Position numbers and translations under genes: made by a program
The notes under the pieces: model-generated
Database searches by the model: none
What the model was told of the DNA's origin: nothing
What the model saw: the letters and a program-made list of their open reading frames with translations, nothing else
In this document: positions 25,664 through 32,315 of the stretch, one piece after another
Layout of the letters: every line of letters starts with the position of its first letter
Numbering within the stretch: the first letter of the stretch is position 1
NCBI GenBank assembly: GCA_035549555.1
Contig: DASZQR010000003.1
Span: forward strand, 1-32,315
Direction: 5' to 3'
DNA: 32,315 bases
From: Patescibacteria group bacterium
GTDB taxonomy: Bacteria > Patescibacteriota > Microgenomatia > UBA8517

Positions 25664-26869
25664 AAATTTTCTAATAAAAATATAAGTTAGATATAGTATT
25701 AGCTGTAATGATATCATAATCAAAATTGATTGTTTTTTGGACAGATTAAAGATGGTGGCTAACAACAGCGGCGAAAAGAAATATATGAAATTTTTTTGCG
25801 CTAAAGTTATAGCCGAATAGGCATGAATTAACGTGCTGTCATTTCCAGCCATCAAAATTAGATCATCCCTGAATCGTAAAAATGAAAGTTGCATGAAAAA
25901 ACTGGTTATGGCTAATGCAGGAAAAATTGCATAACTAATATTAAATTGCAGCAAGCATAGCCAAACACTATTTAACAATAAAAATTTAGATAACAAACTG
26001 CTTTTGATGAATCTTGATATGTGGACATAAAATATACAGGCTATAATGCCGGTTAATTGTTCGATCAACCATAACCATTCTTGCAATAATTTCGGCATTC
26101 CCTCAATTATTCCAAGTTGACTAGATGAAGATAATAAGGGTATTAATCCAGCTAATAGTAAAGATATGCTTATTTGAGTGTAAAAGGTCACTGTATCAGC
26201 ATTTAAGAATATTTTGCGCTTAGACAAATTTAATGGTCTGCTTGTTTCTAGTGCACTATTGTTCTGGACATTTATAAAATGCAATAAAATGAGCGCTAAA
26301 ACATAGCTTATGGCATCAATTAAGATTATAAAATTTATTTTAAATTTTAAAAGCAGGAGCGGGGATATTGCCGTCGCTAGCAGTAAGGCAATGCTTGCGC
26401 TTAACTCCCTATTACCCGAGTATTTTCTGAACAAACTTTCATCCTTGGTTGTTAATTTAAATGTTATGGATAATAATATTGCGACAAGGACACCGGGTAA
26501 GCCAGTTAACATTATCCCCAGCAACGTAAGAGCAAAATTCTTTATCTGAAACCCTAAAAGTAAAACAATTAAAGATAAGCCCCCGAAAATTTGTGAAAGT
26601 ATGAATGCGCGAGATATCCCAAACCATGCTATAATTTTTGGCACCAAATAACTAAATAAGAAAGCAGCTAGTGTCCTAGCGCCCAAAGCTATGCCTATGT
26701 AATAAATATTTTTAAAATAAGGATCTATGCTGAAAAATGTCGAAACGCTGCTTAAGGAAGATCCAAAAGCGGTTATAAAGTAAAATAAAATTAAAAATTT
26801 TTGTTTTGACACTTGTTTAAAATAAGCATGAGTGGAAGACAATTTGAGAATTAAAAACTGCGCCAGCAT
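25616..26869 (-). CDS. Second MFS-type transporter
   Basis: An MFS-like integral membrane protein of about 417 residues with roughly 11-12 hydrophobic helices and few charged loops. FGISRAFILSQIFGG and TGLPGVLVAILLS are typical early segments. The start is unclear: GTG (26878) and ATG (26869) both lie inside the arms of a terminator-like hairpin, and neither has a separate ribosome binding site. It follows a 17-residue ORF on the same strand and is convergent with the methyltransferase, overlapping it by 48 bp. Inferred to export the product of the adjacent short gene; some proteins of this shape are immunity factors. Confidence 0.75.
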   Translation of the reverse strand: MLAQFLILKLSSTHAYFKQVSKQKFLILFYFITAFGSSLSSVSTFFSIDPYFKNIYYIGIALGARTLAAFLFSYLVPKIIAWFGISRAFILSQIFGGLSLIVLLLGFQIKNFALTLLGIMLTGLPGVLVAILLSITFKLTTKDESLFRKYSGNRELSASIALLLATAISPLLLLKFKINFIILIDAISYVLALILLHFINVQNNSALETSRPLNLSKRKIFLNADTVTFYTQISISLLLAGLIPLLSSSSQLGIIEGMPKLLQEWLWLIEQLTGIIACIFYVHISRFIKSSLLSKFLLLNSVWLCLLQFNISYAIFPALAITSFFMQLSFLRFRDDLILMAGNDSTLIHAYSAITLAQKNFIYFFSPLLLATIFNLSKKQSILIMISLQLILYLTYIFIRKFLYRDSLYNRKSSACS

Positions 26870-26884
26870 TGATAACACTGGCGC
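26853..26884 (-). terminator. Hairpin plus U-run after the 17-residue ORF
   Basis: On the minus strand GCGCCAG pairs with CTGGCGC (7 GC-rich pairs, 11-nt interior), then AG and five T. It starts 8 bp after the stop of the short ORF and overlaps the first codons of the MFS frame. Readthrough and translation of the transporter therefore appear to be tied to melting this hairpin. Confidence 0.7.
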
Positions 26885-26892
26885 GTTTAACT

Positions 26893-26946
26893 TTAGAATT
26901 GGTAGCTATTGCCTACATTCTTTGCATTAGTTCTAAACTTTTTCAT
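26893..26946 (-). CDS. Second candidate precursor/signal peptide, 17 residues
   Basis: The sequence is MKKFRTNAKNVGNSYQF. GGAG sits seven bases before the ATG. The ORF is followed by a terminator hairpin and then an MFS gene, repeating the layout of the 19-residue gene at 19058-19117. It is basic at the N-terminus and Asn-rich. FRTNAKN loosely recalls the MccA sequence MRTGNAN, which may be chance. No modification gene is directly downstream; the methyltransferase is convergent. It may be a second substrate of the ThiF-like enzyme, a peptide pheromone, or only a translated leader for the transporter. Confidence 0.45.
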   Translation of the reverse strand: MKKFRTNAKNVGNSYQF

Positions 26947-27141
26947 AACTAATCTCCATAAGGTTAATTTAAGAAACTTAAAATAACACAATATTCTTGT
27001 TAAATCTAGCAATATTTTAGGATTCGTGGTTTCTCCCAACTTTAAAAATGATAGAATAAATCCTCGCTAACTTTGTATCACATATTAAATTATTTACGAT
27101 TTTTGCATTTATCATGTTTTTCGAATTTTTAATTTAGTTTT

Positions 27142-27972
27142 ATGCCAAATTGGAGCCGTTTTTGCTATTTAACATGCGGGATTAATTTAACACGATTCAT
27201 TTTAATTGGAGCTGTTAGCCTCTATATGAAAGAAAATTTTGAAAATCACCTTGAAATCATAGGCCAAAGCATTGCACATGATCTTCGCACCCCTCTTTTA
27301 GCCGTGCATTCAGGTATTGAAGGTGTAAAAAAATATCTTCCTGTGTTAATTGATACTTATAAACAAGCTGCTCAGCATCAACTCAATCTCCCTGATATTC
27401 AACCGCGACATTTTGACATGCTAGAGAAAGCATTAAATTTTGCTTCTCAAGCCACTTATTGTGCTAATGTATATGTTAATATACTGGAACTAAACTTGAC
27501 TAGGATTAATATAGGAAATCTAATAGAGTTATGCTCAATGAGTGATTGCTTAGACAAAGCTATCGAAAAATACCCTTATAAATCAGATCGTGAAAGACTT
27601 ATTTTATCTAAGTCGATTACTCATTCAGAAGATTTTTTGTTTAATGGAAATAAAGTGTATATCAACAATCTTTTGTTGAATTTATTTAGCAACAGTGTTT
27701 ATCGTGCTCAAAGAACTGAAAATGGTACGATATCTATAATAACGAAAAAAGGTAAAAATGAAAATTATTTGTATATTAAAGATACTGATATAGGTTTACC
27801 CTCCAATGAATTAGAATCAGTTTTTTTACCAACCTATCGTTCACAGCAACACAATCTAGGGCTATATTTCTGCAAAGAATTGATGAGGGTATTAAAGGGC
27901 GACATCACTTGTCATGCGGAAGAAAACTGTTTTACGGAATTTATTCTTACATTTCCTTCTCATATTTCTTAG
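27142..27972 (+). CDS. Short histidine kinase without sensor domain, degenerate ATP lid
   Basis: A 276-residue kinase core. His46 lies in AHDLRTPLLAVHSGIEGVKKYL, followed by a long DHp insertion (about 60 residues) of the type seen in the Legionella Lqs/CqsS-like kinases. The ATPase has an N box (NLLLNLFSNSVYRAQ) and G2 (HNLGLYFC), but the G1 box reads DTDIGLP in place of DxGxG. The N-terminal hydrophobic stretch (INLTRFILIGAVSLY) could be one membrane helix. If translation starts at the ATG at 27226, the protein is soluble. It pairs with the response regulator 79 bp downstream. The degenerate G1 suggests weak kinase activity or a phosphatase role. Confidence 0.8.
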   Translation: MPNWSRFCYLTCGINLTRFILIGAVSLYMKENFENHLEIIGQSIAHDLRTPLLAVHSGIEGVKKYLPVLIDTYKQAAQHQLNLPDIQPRHFDMLEKALNFASQATYCANVYVNILELNLTRINIGNLIELCSMSDCLDKAIEKYPYKSDRERLILSKSITHSEDFLFNGNKVYINNLLLNLFSNSVYRAQRTENGTISIITKKGKNENYLYIKDTDIGLPSNELESVFLPTYRSQQHNLGLYFCKELMRVLKGDITCHAEENCFTEFILTFPSHIS

Positions 27973-28050
27973 AAAATCTTTATAGTGTGTTGGAAAAACT
28001 AGTTGCAATTTATCATCTGAAAAAATTTTACACAATCAAGGCATGGCCAT

Positions 28051-29058
28051 ATGAGCAATATTACCCAAGCATTATTTTATTTCCCAACAACTGTGTTACT
28101 AGTTGATGACGATTCAAATTTTTTGTCAAATTTCGGATTTATGATTGACCAAAATATACCCTTAAAATTATGCGACACCCCACACAAAGCATTGGAGATA
28201 TTGAGGTTGTCGCCAAAAGCTGAAGATATTATAAATAAATCAATTACTTCAGTTGCGCCTTTAGAGTCAGGGGATACCAATCTATTCCCCGACTATATAA
28301 TGAGAGCTGATATTAAAAATCTTCATGAATATATTTACTATAAAAGCAGGTTTTCTTGTATATCAACTTTGCTGGTTGATTATTCAATGCCAGGAATGGA
28401 TGGTGATGAGCTGTGTAGGCAATTAGAAAATAATCCCGTAAAAAAAATTATGTTGACGGGGGTAGCTGATTATTCTAGGGCAATTAAATGGTTTAACTCT
28501 GGAATAATTGATCATTTTATTGTGAAAGAATCTAACAATATGTCCGCAGAATTAAACCAGGCTATTTGTAAGTGCAAAAAAGCATACTTTGAAAAATCTT
28601 CTCTAAATTTATTAAGCTATATTACTAAAATGAATTCCTGTTTTGATAACATAAAATATTTCGAGTTTATTCATAAATTTTTTATGGAAAATAAATTTTC
28701 TGAATATTACTTAATTGACTCATCTGGAAGCATGTTGTTTCTTGATTTTCAAGGCAACCCAACATGGATAATTATAAAATCTGCGAATGAGATTGAGCAG
28801 TTAGCCGAGGTTTCAGTTGAAAATGAGGCACAACCCGAAATCATTAAACTACTACAAACAAAGAAGAAGATCCCTTTTTTCTTTACAGATGATGATTGGC
28901 GGGCACCCGTTTCAAATTGGGAAAATTACTTACATGAGGCATTGCCTATTCCAGGAGTGTTGGGTCATTATTTCGCAACCATTCATCCCAACACAAGATA
29001 TAATTTAAATAAGGATAAAATCACATCTCATAAAGATTATTTGTTAGCAATCAGTTAA
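28051..29058 (+). CDS. LqsR-like response regulator
   Basis: A 335-residue regulator. The receiver domain has acidic residues VDDD (18-21), phospho-acceptor Asp110 in LLVDYSMPGMDG, Thr136 (IMLTG) and Lys159 (FIVKES). It contains a roughly 35-residue insertion before the phospho-acceptor strand (around LFPDYIMRADIKNLHEYIYY), typical of the family that includes Legionella LqsR. The C-terminal ~160 residues are not a recognised DNA-binding domain. It is translated after the short kinase and ends two bases from the convergent repressor gene. LqsR family membership is judged by eye. Confidence 0.8.
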   Translation: MSNITQALFYFPTTVLLVDDDSNFLSNFGFMIDQNIPLKLCDTPHKALEILRLSPKAEDIINKSITSVAPLESGDTNLFPDYIMRADIKNLHEYIYYKSRFSCISTLLVDYSMPGMDGDELCRQLENNPVKKIMLTGVADYSRAIKWFNSGIIDHFIVKESNNMSAELNQAICKCKKAYFEKSSLNLLSYITKMNSCFDNIKYFEFIHKFFMENKFSEYYLIDSSGSMLFLDFQGNPTWIIIKSANEIEQLAEVSVENEAQPEIIKLLQTKKKIPFFFTDDDWRAPVSNWENYLHEALPIPGVLGHYFATIHPNTRYNLNKDKITSHKDYLLAIS

Positions 29059-29060
29059 TC

Positions 29061-29741
29061 CTATGGATTTTTTTTCCTGTGCCAAATAACTGCCGCAGCA
29101 TAAATCAAATCTATGTTATAAACTATAGGGTCACTTATATTTGAATTGATATTTGTACAAATCAAATTAAACTTTTTACTATTGCCTTCAGTTAATAGTT
29201 TACGCAACAATAATTTTCCATCGGCAGTTTGCACAATACAATCTAAACCTATTACTGATTGGATATCATCTTTGTAACGTTTGATTCCTGCCACATAGTC
29301 TCCTTTTTGGTAACATGGGTTCATGCTGTCATCATGAATAACCAAATCTACAGATCCTGGATTATGATTTCTAAAATAAATGAGTTCTTCTATAATATGT
29401 TTATCTTGATCAGAAATGACCTTAGAATTTGGAGGTGGTTCAAGCATTACATTTTCAAAGTTTGGAATAATCGTTGGGCCTTGACCAATTTCATAAAGCA
29501 ACCAATCAGCTGTGCACATAACCCCTTCTTTCTTTAACTCACCTATAACCTTCTGTGCGCCATTTTCTGAAAGTCCTCCATGCCGAGCTACTTCCCAGCC
29601 AATTAAAGTATCGATTTTGATGCCGGTATGTTCACACATTTCTTTGCGCGTAAGATTAGCTAGATTCCGCAGCTTACGCAATCTTTTAGCCCTAGCCTCT
29701 GGTGAGGATTTAGGATCATCTATTTTTTTTTGTGATGTCAT
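29061..29741 (-). CDS. XRE-type repressor with S24/LexA-like C-terminal domain
   Basis: A 226-residue repressor of the CI/LexA architecture. A helix-turn-helix lies at ~20-75 (LANLTRKEMCEHTGIKIDTLIGWE). An S24 peptidase-like domain follows, with the Ser nucleophile in HDDSMNPCYQKGDYVAG and a Lys in TADGKLLLRKL. Such proteins self-cleave after SOS or phage-type induction. TTG at 29756 is a possible earlier start, but ATG 29741 is preferred. A 13-bp palindrome 12 bp upstream is a likely autoregulatory operator. It is convergent with the response regulator with essentially no spacer. Confidence 0.85.
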   Translation of the reverse strand: MTSQKKIDDPKSSPEARAKRLRKLRNLANLTRKEMCEHTGIKIDTLIGWEVARHGGLSENGAQKVIGELKKEGVMCTADWLLYEIGQGPTIIPNFENVMLEPPPNSKVISDQDKHIIEELIYFRNHNPGSVDLVIHDDSMNPCYQKGDYVAGIKRYKDDIQSVIGLDCIVQTADGKLLLRKLLTEGNSKKFNLICTNINSNISDPIVYNIDLIYAAAVIWHRKKNP

Positions 29742-29753
29742 GTAAAATGTTGC

Positions 29754-29766
29754 CAATATGATATTG
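29754..29766. promoter_or_regulatory. Palindromic operator candidate
   Basis: CAATATGATATTG is a perfect odd palindrome 12 bp upstream of the XRE/S24 repressor start, as expected for autoregulation by a dimeric repressor. Confidence 0.45.
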
Positions 29767-30238
29767 ATAAAAATTTGCTATTTAAATTATCTCTATTCAA
29801 TACAAAGATGTTTTTTAAAAAAAGGGGTTAATTTTTTTAATTATTCCACACTCCAGATATTCTGCCAACCCTGTAAACTCCAATACGAAAAATAGTTGCC
29901 TCAAAATTAGCTGATTTCTAATATGAATAACATACCATTTAAAAAGTAGCAAATTTCCGCTTTTAGAGAGTTAAGTCAGCGATACTTCATTCTTTTGATA
30001 CGTAGGAAGTTGGTCTTATATGTGGAATAAAGAGTCTTATTCGATAGGAGTGAAGAACCATCAGAGTAAAAATTAAAATTTGACTACACCAGGTACAGAC
30101 CAGTCTATGCCATAAGCTTAAAAAACCATTAAGGTATTGCTTTCAAAAACAGTTGCGCAGATAATAGGCGCAGCCCCTCGGTGCTAAGAACACCTTGGGG
30201 CCACTTCCACAATCTAAGCTAATCCAGGAGCTTAAATT
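29767..30238. other. 472-bp intergenic region
   Basis: No convincing gene. It is AT-rich at the left, becoming less so near 30160. It contains an 18-codon ORF at 30020-30076 of uncertain meaning and, near 30173-30200, an imperfect hairpin (CCCC..GGTG with CACC..GGGG). It ends with AGGAG before the 72-residue ORF. Confidence 0.5.
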
Positions 30239-30457
30239 ATGACCCGTAAAGTTTACACCAACGCGCGTCCGCGCAAAATTCCTTTTTTTACTTTTGATCA
30301 ATTTTTGTACATTTCCGTTCGCCCTGTTTTCGGATCAGCAGCGAACATCCCTGCGATTTTGTTTAAACCTTCTGTCCATAATGCATTGTGGAAGCAGAAT
30401 CGCAGGCACGAAATGTCCAAAAACGGGTCAACAGTAACAAGGAATGGGGTAGGCTGA
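30239..30457 (+). CDS. Small 72-residue basic protein, uncharacterised
   Basis: Not recognised. The sequence begins MTRKVYTNARPRKIPFFTF and is rich in Arg, Lys, Asn and aromatics, with no signal or membrane helix. AGGAG eight bases before the ATG supports translation. Downstream comes a very strong nested hairpin and then the DUF3050 gene, a third instance in the window of small ORF, hairpin, enzyme or transporter. Its 3' half overlaps an upstream extension of the DUF3050 frame, which I reject as coding. Confidence 0.45.
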   Translation: MTRKVYTNARPRKIPFFTFDQFLYISVRPVFGSAANIPAILFKPSVHNALWKQNRRHEMSKNGSTVTRNGVG

Positions 30458-30520
30458 GCAGAAGGGGGATTGATGGCGGAGCGAATTTGGCCGCTCCGCC
30501 GTTAATTCTGCCCCTTCTGC
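30458..30520. promoter_or_regulatory. Large nested GC-rich hairpin
   Basis: Outer arms GCAGAAGGGG (30458-30467) and CCCCTTCTGC (30511-30520) and inner arms GGCGGAGCG (30475-30483) and CGCTCCGCC (30492-30500) are both perfect. There is no U-run on either side, so it is more likely mRNA structure, an attenuator or a repeat element than a simple terminator. Confidence 0.6.
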
Positions 30521-30561
30521 CAGCTTCCCCGCAGCTGAAATTCAGCAGCGAGGACGCGCGC

Positions 30562-31335
30562 GTGCACACAAAATTATTGCAGATTATCGCCGCCATCTCA
30601 CCCTTGGCTGATGCGATTAAACGGCATAAGCTGTTAACAGCAATCGATTCCATCGAAAAACTACGCCTTTTCACCCAAATTCATGTCTATGCGGTGTGGG
30701 ACTTTATGGCCTTGCTAAAAGCCCTTCAAGGCAAACTGACCTCAATGCAACCACTTTGGACACCGCCCATAAACCCTATGGGATGCCATTTAATCAATAC
30801 CCTCTTAAGTGAGGAAGAAAGTGATCATCTTCCTGATGGTAGATACTTAAGTCACTTTGCCCTTTATTTAGAAGCTATGTCACATTGTGGCGCCAATATT
30901 CAGCCCATAACCGGCTTTATCAGCGATATAAAAGCCGATAAGCCACTTTCCAGCCTATTAGCCCGAACTGATTTACCCGTGCCGGCCAGGCGCTTTATCG
31001 CCGATACTTTTACCATCATAGAAAAAAACAGCCATGCCATTGCTGCCTCATTAGCCTTTGCTCGTGAATATATCACCTCGAATTTATTTTCAACTTTACT
31101 GCGAACGATTGAACCCACTGGTTCACATTATTCACTAGAAACTTTGAAATGTTACTTGCAACGCCACATTGACCTCGATAGCGACAAACACAGCCAACAA
31201 TCGCAACAGTTGGTCGCCAGTCTCTGCGGAACGGATGAAATCAAATGGCAAGAAGCCTTAGATGCTGCCCACTTTTCATTGCAAAGCCGAATTCAATTAC
31301 TGGATGGAATCCATGCTGCCATCACGCATTTATGA
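30562..31335 (+). CDS. DUF3050 family protein (heme-oxygenase-like fold)
   Basis: 257 residues matching DUF3050 from end to end: KLRLFTQIHVYAVWDFMALLKALQ, NTLLSEEESDHLPDGRYLSHFALYLEAM, IEKNSHAIAASLAFAREYI, CYLQRHIDLDSDKHSQQS, then LCGTDEIKWQEAL. His and Glu residues in these blocks (FTQIHVYAVWDF, EEESD, RHIDLDSDKH) resemble the metal-binding helices of heme-oxygenase-like oxidases. No catalytic activity is established that I know of. The frame is open back to 30388, but the upstream part is hairpin DNA. The GTG at 30562 has GAGGA seven bases before it and gives the usual family length. It lies 31 bp before a PAS histidine kinase, so probably one operon. Confidence 0.85.
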   Translation: MHTKLLQIIAAISPLADAIKRHKLLTAIDSIEKLRLFTQIHVYAVWDFMALLKALQGKLTSMQPLWTPPINPMGCHLINTLLSEEESDHLPDGRYLSHFALYLEAMSHCGANIQPITGFISDIKADKPLSSLLARTDLPVPARRFIADTFTIIEKNSHAIAASLAFAREYITSNLFSTLLRTIEPTGSHYSLETLKCYLQRHIDLDSDKHSQQSQQLVASLCGTDEIKWQEALDAAHFSLQSRIQLLDGIHAAITHL

Positions 31336-31366
31336 GAGATTAAATCAACCCATACCAAGGAAATGG

Positions 31367-32315
31367 ATGAATACCTTTAATTCACAAGTGCAACAACTGC
31401 TAATTGAAACTATTTTTGATCACATTCCACAACTTATCTTTTGGAAAAATACCGCCTCTATTTATTTAGGTTGTAACAAGAAATTTGCTGAGTTGTTAGG
31501 CTTGAATACTCCTGAAGAAATCATCGGTAAAAGTGATTATGATTTAAATTGGCTGCCAGACGGTGACACCGCTGAAAAATTTCAAGCGGGCGACCAAAAA
31601 ACGCTAGATGGGTATTGTGTTACGAATGAAGAAGAATGGTTGTCCGTCAAAAATGGTACCCGAATCCTTACTTTAGTTAATAAAGTGCCATTAATAGACG
31701 CTGACGGTACCATCGTTGGCGTTTTAGGCGTAGCCACTAATATTACCGAGAAAAAACGCATCGAAGAACACATGGCTAGAGTTGAGCACCAACTCAAAGG
31801 CATGACCATTGTCAGTGCAAGTATCGCCCATGAAATGCGTACCCCTTTAGCGACTTTAAAAAACACAGCTAATGGTATTAGATCCATGTTAGCACCACTT
31901 ACCATCGGTTATCAGGCTGCACTCGCTCACCAACTTAACATCCCTAAAATCCCTGCTGCTAAATTAGAATTGTTAAAGACTGCCCTCGACCTGCTTGAAA
32001 ACAAAACTACTGAAGCAAATCGTATTATTGACATGCTACTCACTAATTTGCAAAGCTTGCGACAAGAAAAACTTATTCACCCACAGAAATGCTCTGCCCG
32101 TCACTGTATCAACGAGGCGTTTGCACAATATCGATTTACTAAAGATACACCACAAATTATCTGGGATAATCAGCATGATTTCATATTCTATGGCAAAGAG
32201 CTGTTACTAATACATGTCCTGTTTAATTTATTTAAGAATGCTATCTATTTTATCCGCAAGGCAGGCAAAGGAAACATCCATATTTGGTTGGAACATCATC
32301 CAAGGCATAACCAGA
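31367..32315 (+). CDS. PAS-domain histidine kinase, truncated by window end
   Basis: Partial gene (at least 316 residues). The ATG at 31367 follows AAGGA by five bases. Residues ~12-130 form a PAS sensor domain (IFDHIPQLIFWKNTASIYLG to GVATNITEKKRIEE). The DHp helix has His155 in ASIAHEMRTPLATLK and the long Lqs/CqsS-type insertion (IRSMLAPLTIGYQAALAHQ). The ATPase N box (VLFNLFKNAIYFI) is just before the edge. It is clearly related to the short kinase at 27142-27972. No transmembrane helix is seen, so it is likely cytoplasmic. It could be hybrid with a receiver domain beyond the window. Confidence 0.9.
   Translation, partial: MNTFNSQVQQLLIETIFDHIPQLIFWKNTASIYLGCNKKFAELLGLNTPEEIIGKSDYDLNWLPDGDTAEKFQAGDQKTLDGYCVTNEEEWLSVKNGTRILTLVNKVPLIDADGTIVGVLGVATNITEKKRIEEHMARVEHQLKGMTIVSASIAHEMRTPLATLKNTANGIRSMLAPLTIGYQAALAHQLNIPKIPAAKLELLKTALDLLENKTTEANRIIDMLLTNLQSLRQEKLIHPQKCSARHCINEAFAQYRFTKDTPQIIWDNQHDFIFYGKELLLIHVLFNLFKNAIYFIRKAGKGNIHIWLEHHPRHNQ

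Noticed and set aside
30020-30076. 18-codon ORF MWNKESYSIGVKNHQSKN
   Set aside because: It ends in Asn like MccA, but AGGA is poorly spaced, no terminator follows and no enzyme is adjacent; likely chance.
30388-30561. Upstream extension of the DUF3050 frame
   Set aside because: It covers the nested hairpin, overlaps the 72-residue ORF, has no ribosome binding site and exceeds the family length; the GTG at 30562 fits better.

Overview
The window looks like chromosome from a gammaproteobacterium of the Legionella/Coxiella/Rickettsiella kind (inference). The evidence is eukaryote-like effector genes (a U-box protein and an ankyrin protein), an extra CsrA-like regulator, several kinases and a response regulator resembling the Legionella Lqs group, and an AT-rich gene pool beside a conventional pilBCD-coaE backbone. 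No rRNA gene, CRISPR array or transposase was seen.

Left backbone (1-10.9 kb): coq7 and coaE, then three accessory genes (a U-box/ankyrin gene broken by an in-frame TAG, an arginine-hydrolase-like gene with a LOR/SDH-type tail, and a ubiquitin-like/ankyrin gene), then pilD, pilC and pilB. In many gammaproteobacteria pilBCD abuts coaE. Here the accessory block separates them, and it is bracketed by two inverted copies of one small repeat (1421-1532 and 6600-6862). A third, unrelated palindromic MITE-like element lies at 4587-4737. tRNA-Thr(CGT) at 10854-10929 ends this half.

AT-rich accessory region (11-30 kb): the centrepiece is a minus-strand operon that reads as an undescribed peptide-modification cluster. 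In transcription order it holds a 19-residue ORF (19058-19117) with a strong ribosome binding site, a hairpin plus U-run, a ThiF/MccB-like adenylating enzyme with an N-terminal PqqD/RRE-like domain, an M3 oligopeptidase, an MFS exporter, a heme-oxygenase-like diiron oxidase (HDO) fused to a cupin, an isocitrate lyase/PEP-mutase-superfamily enzyme and a 94-residue orphan. The peptide-terminator-adenylase order is that of the microcin C operon, but the peptide ends in Gly, as ThiS, MoaD and ubiquitin do, instead of Asn. A divergent plus-strand set carries a hybrid histidine kinase with two receiver domains, a TPR protein, an orphan peptide-binding protein and an O-methyltransferase. Facing it is a second short ORF (17 residues), again followed by a terminator and then an MFS gene. 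A truncated kinase, an LqsR-like response regulator and a LexA/CI-type repressor close the region.

Right end (30.2-32.3 kb): a less AT-rich segment with a 72-residue small ORF, a very strong nested hairpin, a DUF3050 gene (a family I place in the heme-oxygenase-like fold) and the start of a PAS histidine kinase that runs off the window.

Working model (inference): the region makes, exports and perhaps senses one or two small modified peptides under two-component control. No product, substrate or activity can be proved from sequence alone.
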